Shown: positions 50,905 through 59,836, numbered from the stretch's first letter. The stretch: DNA of 64,000 nucleotides from Magnetospirillum aberrantis SpK (GCF_011022235.1 NZ_JAAIYP010000038.1:248001-312000), one strand, 5' to 3'. The notes: generated by a model from the letters alone, not told the origin. A program made the numbers and translations.

Positions 50905-51603
50905 ATGACCAACGCTTCCCCGCCCGCATCGGGCACCGTCAAGCATTCCTATACCATTCCCTGCGCCTCGGCTTTCCGCGACGCGGTCGAGGCGTTGGCC
51001 GCCAGACACCGGGTCAACGTCGGCGACATCGCCCGTTCGGTGCTTCTGGTGATGCCGTCACCGGTCATCGCCGCCTTCGCCGATCCCGGCGAGCCGCCGG
51101 CCGGCGACCGCGAGACGGTGATCCTGAAATCCGGCCCGGCCGAAGGGCGGCCGTGGCGCCGCAAACCCCGGCTTCAGATCCGCATGGCGCCGGGATTCGA
51201 GGTTTCCTTCATCCGTCGCGCCCTGGCCCTGGCCCTGGCCATGGATTCGGGCTCCATGGTGCTGAAGCTCGAAGACCCCAACGCCCGTCCAGAACCGCCA
51301 CCACCACCGCCGCCACCGCCTCCCGCGACCGAAGTCAACCACGCCATCGAAGCCGCCACCGAAGAGGTGGAACGGTTGAAAGCCATCGTCAGCGTCCTGG
51401 CTTTCGACCCGCTTCCCCATGGCATATCGAGCCGTGACGAGGCGTTGCACGTCTTGGGATTCCCGCCGGGGTCGCGGCCGGACAAACGCACCATCCGCGC
51501 GCGTTTCCGCATGTTGGCCACCATCCACCACCCCGACAGCCATTACGGCAGCCACCACCGCATGAGCCAGCTCAACCAGGCCATGGAATTCTTGCGGGAC
51601 TGA
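50905..51603 (+). CDS. J-domain protein with a ribbon-helix-helix-like N-terminus
   Basis: A 232-residue protein of unknown role. The C-terminal ~65 residues form a J domain (SSRDEALHVLGFPPGSRPDK, then RTIRARFRMLATIHHPDSH) with the HPD triplet intact. The first ~55 residues (SYTIPCASAFRDAVEALAAR, HRVNVGDIARSVLLV) look like a strand-helix-helix of DNA- or partner-binding type. The centre holds a run of ten prolines after ARPE and then a short helix. The nine-base spacing to the PAS-EAL gene indicates one operon and a possible link to c-di-GMP control. A strong bidirectional terminator follows. Confidence 0.8.
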   Translation: MTNASPPASGTVKHSYTIPCASAFRDAVEALAARHRVNVGDIARSVLLVMPSPVIAAFADPGEPPAGDRETVILKSGPAEGRPWRRKPRLQIRMAPGFEVSFIRRALALALAMDSGSMVLKLEDPNARPEPPPPPPPPPPATEVNHAIEAATEEVERLKAIVSVLAFDPLPHGISSRDEALHVLGFPPGSRPDKRTIRARFRMLATIHHPDSHYGSHHRMSQLNQAMEFLRD

Positions 51604-51614
51604 TGGAAAAAGAA

Positions 51615-51650
51615 AGCCCGCCTTCGACGCTGTCGAAGGCGGGCTCTTTT
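51615..51650. terminator. Bidirectional terminator between the J-domain gene and sdhB
   Basis: The perfect 14-bp stem AGCCCGCCTTCGAC / GTCGAAGGCGGGCT (51615-51628, 51632-51645) with a three-base loop is followed by CTTTT on the plus strand. It is preceded by AAAAAGAA, which is T-rich on the minus strand. It serves both convergent units. Confidence 0.92.
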
Positions 51651-51673
51651 CGGGGCCGGTGAAAGGCCGGAGC

Positions 51674-52453
51674 TTAGCTCCGGCGCTCCAACAGCTTTTC
51701 CTTGATGCTGCCGATGGCCTTGGCCGGGTTCAAACCCTTGGGGCAGGTCTTCGTGCAGTTCATGATGGTATGGCAACGATACAGCTTGAACGGGTCCTCG
51801 AGAGCGTCGAGACGCTCGCCGGTGAACTCGTCGCGGGTATCGTGGATCCAGCGCGCCGCCTGCAACAGGATCGACGGGCCGAGATACTTTTCACCGTTCC
51901 ACCAGTAGCTCGGGCACGAGGTCTGGCAGCAGAAGCACAGGATGCATTCCCACAGGCCATCGAGCTTTTCGCGCTCCTCCGGCGACTGCAACCGCTCGCC
52001 ATCCGGCGGCGGCGGCGACTGGGTCTGCATCCACGGCTGGATCGACGCCAGTTGGGCATAGGGCACGGTCAGGTCAGGGATCAGATCCTTGACCACCGGC
52101 ATATGCGGCAGCGGATAGATCTTGGCGTCTCCCTTGATCTCCTCGATGGGCTTGAGGCAGGCAAGGGTGTTGGTGCCGTCGATGTTCATGGCACACGAAC
52201 CGCAGATGCCTTCGCGGCACGAGCGGCGGAAGGTCAAGGTCGAGTCGATCTCGTTCTTGATCTTCAACAACGCGTCCAGAACCATCGGACCGCAATGGTC
52301 CAGGTCGATCTCGTACGAGTCGAGACGCGGGTTGGCACCCGAATCCGGATCGTAGCGGTAGATCTTGAACACCTTGACGTTCTTGGCGCCGGCGGCCTTG
52401 TAGGTCTTGCCGGGCTGAACGCGGGAGTTGGCGGGCAGGGCGAATTCGACCAT
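51674..52453 (-). CDS. sdhB: Succinate dehydrogenase iron-sulfur subunit
   Basis: A 259-residue electron-transfer subunit of complex II. The [2Fe-2S] site is [13 protein letters not shown] with a further Cys in NTLACLKP. The [4Fe-4S] and [3Fe-4S] ligands lie in [16 protein letters not shown] and [20 protein letters not shown]. The ATG at 52453 follows sdhA by 22 bases. It is the last gene of sdhCDAB and is followed by the bidirectional terminator. Confidence 0.98.
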   Translation of the reverse strand: MVEFALPANSRVQPGKTYKAAGAKNVKVFKIYRYDPDSGANPRLDSYEIDLDHCGPMVLDALLKIKNEIDSTLTFRRSCREGICGSCAMNIDGTNTLACLKPIEEIKGDAKIYPLPHMPVVKDLIPDLTVPYAQLASIQPWMQTQSPPPPDGERLQSPEEREKLDGLWECILCFCCQTSCPSYWWNGEKYLGPSILLQAARWIHDTRDEFTGERLDALEDPFKLYRCHTIMNCTKTCPKGLNPAKAIGSIKEKLLERRS

Positions 52454-52475
52454 GTCTGTTTCTCCTTCCCTGGCC

Positions 52476-54257
52476 TTAGTACACGCGCTTTTGCGGCTTG
52501 ATGTACTCGACCTCGTCGGTCAGCGTGTAGGTGTGCACCGGACGGTAGTCCAGGGTCACCTTGCCGTCCTTGACGGTGGCCAGGGTGTGCTTCTGCCAGT
52601 TCACGTCGTCACGCTCGGGGAAATCCTCGTGGGCGTGAGCGCCGCGCGACTCGTGACGAGCCTCGGCCGAAACGATGGTGGCGAGCGCGCAATCCATCAG
52701 GTTTTCCAGTTCCAGCGCCTCGACCAGATCCGAGTTCCACACGGTGGAACGGTCGTTGATCTTGATCTGCGGCAGGGTGGAAGCGACCTGACCCAGCTTT
52801 TCGCAGCCTTCGGCCAGCGACTTGGAGGTGCGGAACACCGCCGCGTCCATCTGCATGGTCTTTTGCATGGCCAGACGGATTTCGCTGGTGTGCAGCGAAC
52901 CCGAGGCGTTGCGCAGACGGTCGAAGCGAGCGACGGCGTTGTCGCCGGCATCCTTGGGCAGCGGCTTGTGGGCAGTGCCGGGCTTCAGGGTCTCCTGGCA
53001 GCGGAGCGCCGCCGCGCGGCCGAACACCACGATGTCCAGAAGCGAGTTGGTGCCCAGGCGGTTGGCGCCGTGCACCGACACGCAAGCCGCCTCGCCGATG
53101 GCCATCAATCCCTCGACGGTGGCGTCGGGATTGTCGGCGGTCGGACGCAGCACTTCGCCATGCACGTTGGTCGGGATACCGCCCATGTTGTAGTGCACGG
53201 TCGGCAGCACCGGGATCGGCTGCTTGGTCACGTCCACGCCGGCGAAGATCTTCGCCGTCTCGGAAATGCCCGGCAGACGCAGTTCCAGGGTCTCGGCGCC
53301 CAGGTGCTCCAGATGCAGGTAGATGTGGTCGTTTTCCTTGCCGACGCCGCGGCCTTCGCGGATTTCCATGGTCATGGCGCGCGAGACGACGTCACGCGAG
53401 GCCAGATCCTTGGCGGTCGGCGCATAACGCTCCATGAAGCGCTCGCCGGCCGAGTTGGTGACGTAGCCACCTTCGCCGCGGGCGCCTTCGGTGATCAGGC
53501 AGCCCGAACCGTAGATACCGGTCGGGTGGAACTGCACGAATTCCATGTCCTGGAGCGGCAGGCCGGCGCGGGCCACCATGCCGTGGCCGTCACCGGTGCA
53601 GGTGTGGGCCGAGGTGCAGCTGAAGTAGGCGCGGCCATAACCGCCCGAAGCCAGCACCACCTTGTGGGCGCGGAAACGATGCAGGGTGCCGTCGTCCAGG
53701 TTCCAGGCCATGACGCCACGGCAGACGCCGTCTTCCATGATCAGGTCCAGGGCGAAGTACTCGACGAAGAATTCGCACGAATGCTTCAGCGACTGCGAGT
53801 ACAGCGTGTGCAGGATGGCGTGGCCGGTGCGGTCGGCGGCGGCGCAGGCACGCTGCACCGGAGCTTCGCCGAAATTGCGCATGTGGCCGCCGAACGGGCG
53901 CTGGTAGATCTTGCCTTCCGGGGTGCGCGAGAACGGCACGCCGAAATGCTCGAGTTCGTACACCGCCGGCACGGCCTCGCGGCACATGTATTCGATGGCA
54001 TCCTGGTCGCCCAGCCAGTCCGACCCCTTGACGGTGTCGTACATGTGCCACTTCCAATTGTCCTCGGCCATGTTGCCGAGCGAAGCGCCGATGCCGCCCT
54101 GGGCGGCGACGGTGTGCGAGCGGGTGGGGAACACCTTGGTGATGCAGGCGGTCTTGAAGCCCGCGACACCCATGCCCATGGTGGCACGGAGGCCGGCGCC
54201 GCCGGCGCCGACAACCACCACGTCATAGGTGTGGTCAACGATCTTGTAGGCAGCCAT
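52476..54257 (-). CDS. sdhA: Succinate dehydrogenase flavoprotein subunit
   Basis: A 593-residue catalytic subunit with covalent FAD. The FAD motif is [16 protein letters not shown], the flavinylated histidine is in [13 protein letters not shown], and substrate residues lie in [20 protein letters not shown]. The ATG at 54257 lies five bases after the sdhD stop. Third gene of sdhCDAB. Confidence 0.98.
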   Translation of the reverse strand: MAAYKIVDHTYDVVVVGAGGAGLRATMGMGVAGFKTACITKVFPTRSHTVAAQGGIGASLGNMAEDNWKWHMYDTVKGSDWLGDQDAIEYMCREAVPAVYELEHFGVPFSRTPEGKIYQRPFGGHMRNFGEAPVQRACAAADRTGHAILHTLYSQSLKHSCEFFVEYFALDLIMEDGVCRGVMAWNLDDGTLHRFRAHKVVLASGGYGRAYFSCTSAHTCTGDGHGMVARAGLPLQDMEFVQFHPTGIYGSGCLITEGARGEGGYVTNSAGERFMERYAPTAKDLASRDVVSRAMTMEIREGRGVGKENDHIYLHLEHLGAETLELRLPGISETAKIFAGVDVTKQPIPVLPTVHYNMGGIPTNVHGEVLRPTADNPDATVEGLMAIGEAACVSVHGANRLGTNSLLDIVVFGRAAALRCQETLKPGTAHKPLPKDAGDNAVARFDRLRNASGSLHTSEIRLAMQKTMQMDAAVFRTSKSLAEGCEKLGQVASTLPQIKINDRSTVWNSDLVEALELENLMDCALATIVSAEARHESRGAHAHEDFPERDDVNWQKHTLATVKDGKVTLDYRPVHTYTLTDEVEYIKPQKRVY

Positions 54258-54262
54258 GGTCG

Positions 54263-54643
54263 TCAGACTCCAACAGCGACTTTGAGGACCGACACCGTCA
54301 TGAAGACGGCGAGGAAGGCGGCACCCAGCTTGATGCCGACCAGGGTCGCGAACTTGATGCCCTTGCCGTGGACATAGTCCTCAACCACCATCTGCACGCC
54401 GAGCTGGGCGTGGTAGACGACGACCAGGATGGTCAACACGAACATGGTGGCGTTGAACGGGCCGGACAGCCAAGCCTTGAAGGCGGCATAGTCGGCGCCG
54501 TGCAGGCCGATCAACGAGATGACGAACCACAGGCTGAGCGGCACCAGGGCGACGGCGGTCACCACGGTCGACCAATGGTGGCCGACGCCTTCCTTTGCCG
54601 AACCGACGCCGCGAGCGCGGCCGATGGGATTACGCAGGGTCAT
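54263..54643 (-). CDS. sdhD: Succinate dehydrogenase membrane anchor subunit D
   Basis: A 126-residue membrane protein with three hydrophobic segments (about 27-47, 63-80, 98-122). The haem-side histidine motif appears in [19 protein letters not shown], the usual H-x3-G-x6-D-Y pattern for SdhD. The ATG at 54643 is fixed by GGGAGG five bases upstream. The long open frame extending further 5' overlaps sdhC and is shadow. It begins 11 bases after the sdhC stop. Confidence 0.95.
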   Translation of the reverse strand: MTLRNPIGRARGVGSAKEGVGHHWSTVVTAVALVPLSLWFVISLIGLHGADYAAFKAWLSGPFNATMFVLTILVVVYHAQLGVQMVVEDYVHGKGIKFATLVGIKLGAAFLAVFMTVSVLKVAVGV

Positions 54644-54654
54644 GTTTGCCTCCC

Positions 54655-55038
54655 TCAGACCAGCAGAGCCGCGGCCCAGGCGACGACGGTCAGCACGGCG
54701 GTGACGCCGAGAGACACGTAGGCCGAGGCATAAGCCTGCGGCAGCTCGAAGCCCCAGCCGGTGTCCCACAACAGGTGGCGGACGCCGTGGCCGAGATGGA
54801 AGAACAGGGCGACGCTCCAGCCAAACAGCAGAAGCAAGCCGATGGGCGAGCCAAGCAGGCTCTGGGCGACTGCAAAAGCCGCCGGGCCGGAAGCGGCGGC
54901 ACCCAGCCACGCGGCAAGCGCGACCAGACCGACCACCAGGCCGACGCCGGTGATGCGGTGGGTGATGGACATCAGCGCCAACAGGGGCAGCCGATAGATC
55001 TGCAGGTGTGGGGAAAGCGGCCGGTTGCGCGTGGTCAT
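54655..55038 (-). CDS. sdhC: Succinate dehydrogenase cytochrome b556 subunit C
   Basis: A 127-residue membrane subunit of complex II. It starts TRNRPLSPHLQIYRLPLLAL and MSITHRITG, a signature of SdhC. Three hydrophobic helices follow, with haem ligand histidines in FFHLGHGVRHLLWD. The ATG at 55038 is the natural start, and a GTG-type extension to 55074 adds unlikely residues. It is the first gene of the operon. A promoter is visible 60-90 bases upstream. Confidence 0.95.
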   Translation of the reverse strand: MTTRNRPLSPHLQIYRLPLLALMSITHRITGVGLVVGLVALAAWLGAAASGPAAFAVAQSLLGSPIGLLLLFGWSVALFFHLGHGVRHLLWDTGWGFELPQAYASAYVSLGVTAVLTVVAWAAALLV

Positions 55039-55100
55039 GGCAATAAGCCCCCGAAACGGTCGTGAAAGGCCCAAAGGCCCAAATGCGGCAATGGGGCAAG

Positions 55101-55129
55101 TGTTTAGCGGTTGGGGGGCCTCGAGTCAA
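55101..55129 (-). promoter_or_regulatory. Sigma-70-like promoter of sdhCDAB
   Basis: On the minus strand TTGACT (55129-55124) and TAAACA (55106-55101) are separated by exactly 17 bases. The -35 box matches in five of six positions and the -10 box is weak. Transcription would start near 55094, giving a leader of about 55 bases before sdhC. Confidence 0.5.
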
Positions 55130-55480
55130 CGAGGCGATGCCACACTTTTTGGCAGGTATCGCCTCCATCACCCCACCCCTTCGGGTGGTTTGCCTGTCAG
55201 AGAACGCTGGAAAGGCGCGGAAACGCTGACTTTTCCGTAATGTTGCAAATGAAATTTTTCTCGCCGCCAAACCCACCCGCCGCCGCCTACCCGCACGACA
55301 ACCGACGCCCTATGAAACTCAATAAAATTGTACGCAATGTGTATTACGGCAACGCACAATACGCACAGACTGTATTTGCGACTTCTGTATTATGCATTTA
55401 TACTTGTGCGCATTTTATCCACAGACACCCCAAAAAATGCTACACTGCCACTAAAGAGTGAAATTGGCGGGAGGCTCGCC
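55130..55480. other. AT-rich intergenic region upstream of the zinc-ribbon/hemerythrin pair
   Basis: These 351 bases change from GC-rich (to about 55230) to strongly AT-rich (about 55230-55460). They contain a small hairpin CCACCC-CTTC-GGGTGG (55173-55188), repeated TGCGCA/TGTGCGC-like words and a perfect consensus DnaA box (55415-55423). A possible sigma-70 pair for the downstream gene is TCCACA (55418-55423) and TACACT (55441-55446) at 17 bases. I do not support a gene here. Confidence 0.5.
55415..55423 (+). promoter_or_regulatory. Consensus DnaA box
   Basis: TTATCCACA matches the Escherichia coli DnaA box consensus exactly and lies in the AT-rich segment about 60 bases before the zinc-ribbon gene. 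It overlaps the -35 of a possible promoter. A single box can occur by chance. I see no cluster of further boxes, so an origin is not indicated. Confidence 0.4.
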
Positions 55481-55903
55481 ATGGGCCACGATCTGCTGCC
55501 ACAGACCCACGATACAGCGCAGGACAGCGCGATTCAGGCGCTGAGGCAGGAGGTTTCCGTGCTTCGCCGCCAAGGGTCGCTCATGCTTCGGCTGATGGTG
55601 GCGACATTGAATGCGCTAAGAGACCTCAAGAAACGTGAGGATGACATCAAGCGCAACATAGATGTCGTTGAAAATGAAATAAAAGAAATACAGGAGCATG
55701 AAGCCGCACCGGCTTTGTGCCCGTCCTGCGGCGCGCCGCTGGAGCATCATGACGCCGATGGCGGCGACTTGCGGGTATGCCCGGCCTGCGGCCTCAGCCA
55801 ATTCGTCGACAGCTCCGGCATGATCCGCCACACCACCTTGCCCGCCTCGCTGCCGACGGACGCGCCACCGGTTCCCCACTCATGGGTGGAGGACGCATCA
55901 TGA
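55481..55903 (+). CDS. Coiled-coil protein with C-terminal zinc ribbon, coupled to hemerythrin
   Basis: A 140-residue cytoplasmic protein that I cannot name. Residues ~10-75 form a charged coiled coil (AIQALRQEVSVLRRQGSLML, then DLKKREDDIKRNIDVVENEI). Residues 82-106 form a zinc ribbon with two C-x2-C knuckles: CPSCGAPLEHHDADGG followed by DLRVCPACG. The tail is Pro-rich. The ATG at 55481 has GGGAGG six bases upstream, while the frame open to 55328 runs through AT-rich non-coding-like sequence. Its TGA overlaps the hemerythrin ATG (ATGA), so the two proteins are made together. A redox- or oxygen-linked sensor pair is plausible but unproven. Confidence 0.8.
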   Translation: MGHDLLPQTHDTAQDSAIQALRQEVSVLRRQGSLMLRLMVATLNALRDLKKREDDIKRNIDVVENEIKEIQEHEAAPALCPSCGAPLEHHDADGGDLRVCPACGLSQFVDSSGMIRHTTLPASLPTDAPPVPHSWVEDAS

Positions 55904-56349
55904 CCCTGCTCGGCCGATTGCTCCACGGGGCTGTGCCCCCTCCGCCCCCGGACGACCTGATCCATTGGGACGAGGCCTATTCGGTGGGCAACGCGCTGCT
56001 CGACAACGAGCATCGCGACATCGTCGCCGTGCTGAACGACCTCTATCGCGGACGGGGCACGGACGGACGGCCGTTGGACCCGGAGCACACGTTGGCGCGG
56101 CTGCGCGATGTCGCCGAGGTGCATTTCGCCAACGAGGAAGCGGTTCTGGCCCGGCACCGCTGCCCCAGGCTCGACAGCCACCAGAGCGAACATCGCGTGC
56201 TCTGGTCCGAACTGTCCACACTGGCCGCCGCCATGCCCGCCATGGATGCCGACACCCGCGAACGGGCGCTGGCGTCCATGCTGCGCAAGATCGTGCTGGG
56301 CCACATTCTGGTCGCCGACATGCGGGACCAGGACTATCTGCGGGAATGA
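55900..56349 (+). CDS. Bacteriohemerythrin
   Basis: A 149-residue four-helix-bundle protein that binds O2 at a non-haem diiron site. All seven expected ligands are present at the right spacing: His38, His75, Glu79, His94, His98, His135 and Asp140 (in DNEHRD, VHFANEE, DSHQSEH and GHILVAD). A short Pro-rich N-terminal extension (AVPPPPPDD) precedes the conserved WDEAYSVG. There is no fused signalling domain, so it acts as a single-domain O2 carrier or sensor. The start overlaps the stop of the zinc-ribbon gene. Such proteins are numerous in magnetotactic and other microaerophilic bacteria. Confidence 0.93.
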   Translation: MTLLGRLLHGAVPPPPPDDLIHWDEAYSVGNALLDNEHRDIVAVLNDLYRGRGTDGRPLDPEHTLARLRDVAEVHFANEEAVLARHRCPRLDSHQSEHRVLWSELSTLAAAMPAMDADTRERALASMLRKIVLGHILVADMRDQDYLRE

Positions 56350-56362
56350 CGCTGACAACCGC

Positions 56363-56391
56363 CGGCTTGCCGGAACGCTTCCGGCAAGCCG
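56363..56391. terminator. Hairpin between convergent hemerythrin and binding-protein genes
   Basis: The 13-bp perfect stem CGGCTTGCCGGAA / TTCCGGCAAGCCG with the loop CGC starts 14 bases after the hemerythrin stop and ends 19 bases from the convergent binding-protein stop. There is no T-run on either side, so the terminator assignment is tentative. Confidence 0.55.
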
Positions 56392-56410
56392 TACAGGCCA
56401 TATTGGGAAC

Positions 56411-57181
56411 TCACTTCCAGTCGCTGACGCCATAGCGGTCAAGAATTTGCTTGAGCCGTCCCGAGGCCCGCATTTCGGCGATGCCCTTGTCCAGGATGGC
56501 GGCGTATTCCTTGGCCTTGGGATTGGCCGGCGAAAAGGCGACATAGATTTCGCTGGGGTCGGTCGAACCGGCGAATTCCACCTTGTCCGTCAGGTTCATG
56601 CTCATCAGCTTGTAGGCCAGCACCGGCTTGGCGTCGACGGTGGCCTCGACCCGTCCGGCCATCAGCTTCTTGAAGTTCATCTCAAGCGCCTTGTCGCCGC
56701 CGACCATGTCGATCCGTGCGCCGTTCTTGGCGTTGGCGCCCATGTAGTCGCCGACCTCGCCGGAATAGGAATAGCCCTGGATGGCCCCCAACTTGACCTT
56801 TTCCAGCGATGCCGGGCCGGCATAGCGCCAGGGATTGCCCTTTTTCACCACGAAGGTGTTGTCGATCACCGCGATGGCTTCGTTGGGGAAGACGTAGTCG
56901 GCGGCTTCGACCTTGTCGGCACCGATCACCGCGACAATGGTCCCCTTGCGGCCATCCTCCAGTGCCCGTGCCCAGGCCAGGTTCTTGTATTCCAGCGTGT
57001 GGCCGGCCTTGGCGAAGATTTCCTTGGCGATCTCCACGCCATAGCCGGGCTTGTCGGAATCCTCGGCGCAATTATAGGGACACCATTCGTCCGCACGCAG
57101 CGTGATGACGTCGGCATGGGCCGCTGGCGCGGCCAGGGTCGCGCCGGCCACGACAGCGGCGGCGGCGATGCGTTTCAACAT
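56411..57181 (-). CDS. Periplasmic solute-binding protein (SBP_bac_3 type), paralogue 1
   Basis: A 256-residue exported protein of the amino-acid-type binding-protein fold. The signal peptide MLKRIAAAAVVAGATLAAPA ends at AHA. The mature protein begins ITLRADEWCPYNCAEDSDKP, with a C-x3-C pair likely to form a disulfide. Core motifs are GYGVEIAKEIFAKAGHTLEY and VIGADKVEAADYVFP, and the end is LKQILDRYGVSDWK. About half of its residues match the second paralogue at 58908. The ATG at 57181 has GGGAGGA upstream. There is no ABC permease or ATPase nearby. It directly follows the chemoreceptor gene (27-base gap), suggesting that it delivers ligand to the receptor rather than to a transporter. Confidence 0.9.
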   Translation of the reverse strand: MLKRIAAAAVVAGATLAAPAAHADVITLRADEWCPYNCAEDSDKPGYGVEIAKEIFAKAGHTLEYKNLAWARALEDGRKGTIVAVIGADKVEAADYVFPNEAIAVIDNTFVVKKGNPWRYAGPASLEKVKLGAIQGYSYSGEVGDYMGANAKNGARIDMVGGDKALEMNFKKLMAGRVEATVDAKPVLAYKLMSMNLTDKVEFAGSTDPSEIYVAFSPANPKAKEYAAILDKGIAEMRASGRLKQILDRYGVSDWK

Positions 57182-57208
57182 GGATTCCTCCCTCTTTCAC
57201 GATTCGAT

Positions 57209-58780
57209 TCAGGCCCGCGACAGGCGGACGAAAAAGTCATCGACGGCGGCGTTCAGTTCGCCCGCCTCGCACAGCAGGTCGGCGGCGCTGTCGTACAGGC
57301 GCGCCGCCAGTTCGCCGGTGACCTGGGCCTCGCCGGCCACGGCCCCCACATGCCCGGCCACCTGGGAATTGCCCTGGGCGGCGTTGCGGGCGTTGCGGCT
57401 GATCTCGCCAGTGGCCTGACGCTGTTCCTCGGTGGCGCTCATCACGCCTTGGACGGCACCGCTGATGCGGTCGATGCAGCCCTTGACCGACTGGATGGCG
57501 GCGATGGCGCTGTCGGTGGTGGCGCGGATGTCGGCCACCTGTTGGGCGATTTCTTCCGTGGCGCGGCTGGTCTGGTTGGCCAGACTTTTCACCTCGGCCG
57601 CCACCACGGCAAAGCCCTTGCCGGCCTCGCCGGCCCGCGCCGCCTCGATGGTGGCGTTCAACGCCAAAAGATTGGTCTGAGACGCGATGTCGCTGATCAG
57701 GCTGACCACGTCGCCGATGCGGCCCGCCGCCTGGGACAGGCCGGCAATGGTGGAATCGGCGCTGCCGACCATGCCCACCGCTTCGTCGGTGACCCGTGTC
57801 GTGTCGCCCATGCGGCTGCTGATGGCCTGGACCGAATGGTCCAGTTGTTCCACCGCCGACGCCACCGCCTGAACGTTGGCCACAGATTCCTCGACCACGC
57901 CGGAAACCTGGGTGGTCTTGTCCTCGGTGGCGGCTGCGCTGGTCTTGAGTTGGTCCGACGTGGCGTGGACCGCGTCCACCGTGCGCCGCACCGTCTCCAT
58001 CAGACGCGACACCACCTGGTTGAACTGCGCCGTGACCTGTTCCTGCTCGGCCAGACGGGCGGCGTTGCGGGCCTGCGCCTGTTTTTCCTGTTCGGCGTGC
58101 TGGGCGTTGGCCAGCATGTGGTCGCGAAACACCGACAACGCCCGGGCGATGTCGCCGATTTCGTCGTCGCGTCCGGCATGGGCGATCTCGACCGTGGTGT
58201 CGCCGTCCGCCAGCCGGCGGATGTCCTGGGTGATGCCCGCCAACGGGCGCGCGATCCGCCGGAAGGCCACCATCACCGCCGCCGTCACCGCCAAAAGCAG
58301 CAACACCAGCGACACCACGCCGTCCAGCAGCTGGGTGCGGACAACCGCATCCAGGGCCTGACGGGAATAGGTCACGCTCAGCGTGCCGACCTCGACCGCC
58401 TTGCCGCTTTCGTCATACGACACCTTGCGTACCACCTCGACCGGGTGCTTTTCGGATTCCGGCACCTCGCCCACCTCGGCCACCAATGCGGCGTCGGCAC
58501 CGGTCACCTTGGCCGCCAGGAAAGCCTGGTCGCCGCGAAAAGCCTCGATGGCCGCCGCGACCTGAGTGTCGTTGAAGTCGTAAAGCGGCCGGCTGACGGA
58601 CATGGCCTGGATGTCGGCCAGCATCTCGACCCGCTGGATCAACTCGGCCTCGGCCCGGCCATAGGCCCGCATCAAACCGATGCCGATGCCGATGGTCACG
58701 ATGACGGCGATGGTCGCCAGAATGACGACCAGAACGCGCACGGAAAGGCTGGCGCGTCGTGCGCTCTCGGTTCGGGACAT
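57209..58780 (-). CDS. Methyl-accepting chemotaxis protein with short periplasmic sensor
   Basis: A 523-residue chemoreceptor. Membrane segment 1 (about 15-38, [20 protein letters not shown]) is followed by a ~110-residue periplasmic domain with [19 protein letters not shown], typical of small Cache-like sensors. Then come segment 2 (about 158-178), HAMP ([20 protein letters not shown]), and a cytoplasmic signalling domain whose tip [20 protein letters not shown], continuing to [20 protein letters not shown], is intact. The ATG at 58780 has a G-rich site upstream, and a GTG two codons earlier is possible. It lies between two paralogous binding-protein genes on the same strand. A binding protein may therefore present ligand to the periplasmic domain. 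Confidence 0.94.
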   Translation of the reverse strand: MSRTESARRASLSVRVLVVILATIAVIVTIGIGIGLMRAYGRAEAELIQRVEMLADIQAMSVSRPLYDFNDTQVAAAIEAFRGDQAFLAAKVTGADAALVAEVGEVPESEKHPVEVVRKVSYDESGKAVEVGTLSVTYSRQALDAVVRTQLLDGVVSLVLLLLAVTAAVMVAFRRIARPLAGITQDIRRLADGDTTVEIAHAGRDDEIGDIARALSVFRDHMLANAQHAEQEKQAQARNAARLAEQEQVTAQFNQVVSRLMETVRRTVDAVHATSDQLKTSAAATEDKTTQVSGVVEESVANVQAVASAVEQLDHSVQAISSRMGDTTRVTDEAVGMVGSADSTIAGLSQAAGRIGDVVSLISDIASQTNLLALNATIEAARAGEAGKGFAVVAAEVKSLANQTSRATEEIAQQVADIRATTDSAIAAIQSVKGCIDRISGAVQGVMSATEEQRQATGEISRNARNAAQGNSQVAGHVGAVAGEAQVTGELAARLYDSAADLLCEAGELNAAVDDFFVRLSRA

Positions 58781-58907
58781 CCCCACCCCCCAATCATTTC
58801 ATTGAGGGAGATCAATTGAACGAAATGGCGGCGGCGTCAACTGGCGGAATGTAACAAGACTGACACCGGCAAAATGCGCTCCATGCGCTTTTTATACCTG
58901 AGATCAT

Positions 58908-59693
58908 CTACCTCCAGTCGCTGACGCCGTAACGGTCGAGGATTTGCGCCAGCCGCCCCGATTCCCGCATCTCGGCAAGGCCCTTGTCCCAGATGGCGGC
59001 ATAGTCCCGCGCCTTGGACAGGGCCGGGGAGAAGGCGATGAAATTTTCGGTGGGATCGACCGAACCGGCATAGGCCACTTCGCCCGCCAGCCCCATTTCC
59101 TTGATCTTGTAGGCCAGCACCGGCTTGGCGTCCATGGTGGCGCCGATCCGGCCGGCCACCAGCTTTCGCAGGTTCATTTCGAGCGCGGTGTCGCCCCCCA
59201 CCAGATCGACCCGCGCGCCGTCGCGGGCGTTGGTGTGGACATAGTTCCCGACGGCACCGTCATAGGAATATCCCAAGATGCCCCCCAACAATAATTGGGA
59301 CAGCGAATCCGGGCCGGTATAACGCCAGGGATTGTCCTTGCGCACCACGAAAGTCGTGTCGGTGACGGCCACCGCCAAGGCGGGAAAGACGAAATCCGGG
59401 GTTTCGGTATGATCGGCGCCGATCACACCGGTCAACCGCCCCCGTCGGCATTCCTGAAGCGCCCGCGACCATGGCATGGTGCGATATTCCACACGATGCC
59501 CGGCCTTGGCGAAAATCTCGCGGGCGATTTCCACGGCATAGCCGGGACGGTCGGATTCCGCGGCACAATTATAGGGGCACCATTCGTCGGCCCCGAGAAC
59601 GATTTCGTCGGCCCGCGCCGCACCCTGCCCCACGGCGGTCGTGGCAAACATCCCCAAGACGGCCAGGATGGCCGCGGCGAAACCCCTGGACAT
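58908..59693 (-). CDS. Periplasmic solute-binding protein (SBP_bac_3 type), paralogue 2
   Basis: A 261-residue exported protein clearly paralogous to the one at 56411: shared DEWCPYNCA, GYAVEIAREIFAKAGHRVEY, NARDGARVDLVGGDTALEMN, DAKPVLAYKIKEMGL and the C-terminus LAQILDRYGVSDWR. A signal peptide precedes residue ~28 (AVGQGAARADE). The C-x3-C pair is conserved. Differences concentrate around residues 65-100 (RALQECRRGRLTGVIGADHT against RALEDGRKGTIVAVIGADKV), consistent with a changed ligand. It is 127 bases upstream of the chemoreceptor gene on the same strand, and no transporter genes accompany it. Confidence 0.9.
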   Translation of the reverse strand: MSRGFAAAILAVLGMFATTAVGQGAARADEIVLGADEWCPYNCAAESDRPGYAVEIAREIFAKAGHRVEYRTMPWSRALQECRRGRLTGVIGADHTETPDFVFPALAVAVTDTTFVVRKDNPWRYTGPDSLSQLLLGGILGYSYDGAVGNYVHTNARDGARVDLVGGDTALEMNLRKLVAGRIGATMDAKPVLAYKIKEMGLAGEVAYAGSVDPTENFIAFSPALSKARDYAAIWDKGLAEMRESGRLAQILDRYGVSDWR

Positions 59694-59784
59694 CGGCGGT
59701 CTCCGTGTCTGGTGTCGTCAGCCTCCCTCCCAAAAGGCGATGCAGCATACATCACCCCCACCCGCCCGAAGAATGGAACAAATC

Positions 59785-59817
59785 AAAAAAAGCGGCCCCC
59801 GGGGAACCGGCGGCCGC
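59785..59817 (-). terminator. Intrinsic terminator of the mcl2-mch unit
   Basis: The stem GCGGCC / GGCCGC (59792-59797, 59812-59817), extended by three inner positions with one mismatch, is followed on the minus strand by seven T residues (59791-59785). It begins about 20 bases after the hydratase stop. Confidence 0.88.
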
Positions 59818-59836
59818 CTGTTGCCTTCATCCGGCC

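Noticed and set aside
55312-55461. A 49-codon plus-strand frame (MKLNKIVRNVYYGNAQ...) in the AT-rich gap
   Set aside because: There is no ribosome site, the codon use is unlike the genome, and it overlaps the putative promoter and DnaA box. It is probably chance.
55101-55480. Possible replication origin (AT-rich region with a consensus DnaA box)
   Set aside because: Only one box is present, and there are no clustered boxes, no 13-mers, and no dnaA, dnaN, gidA or parAB genes nearby.
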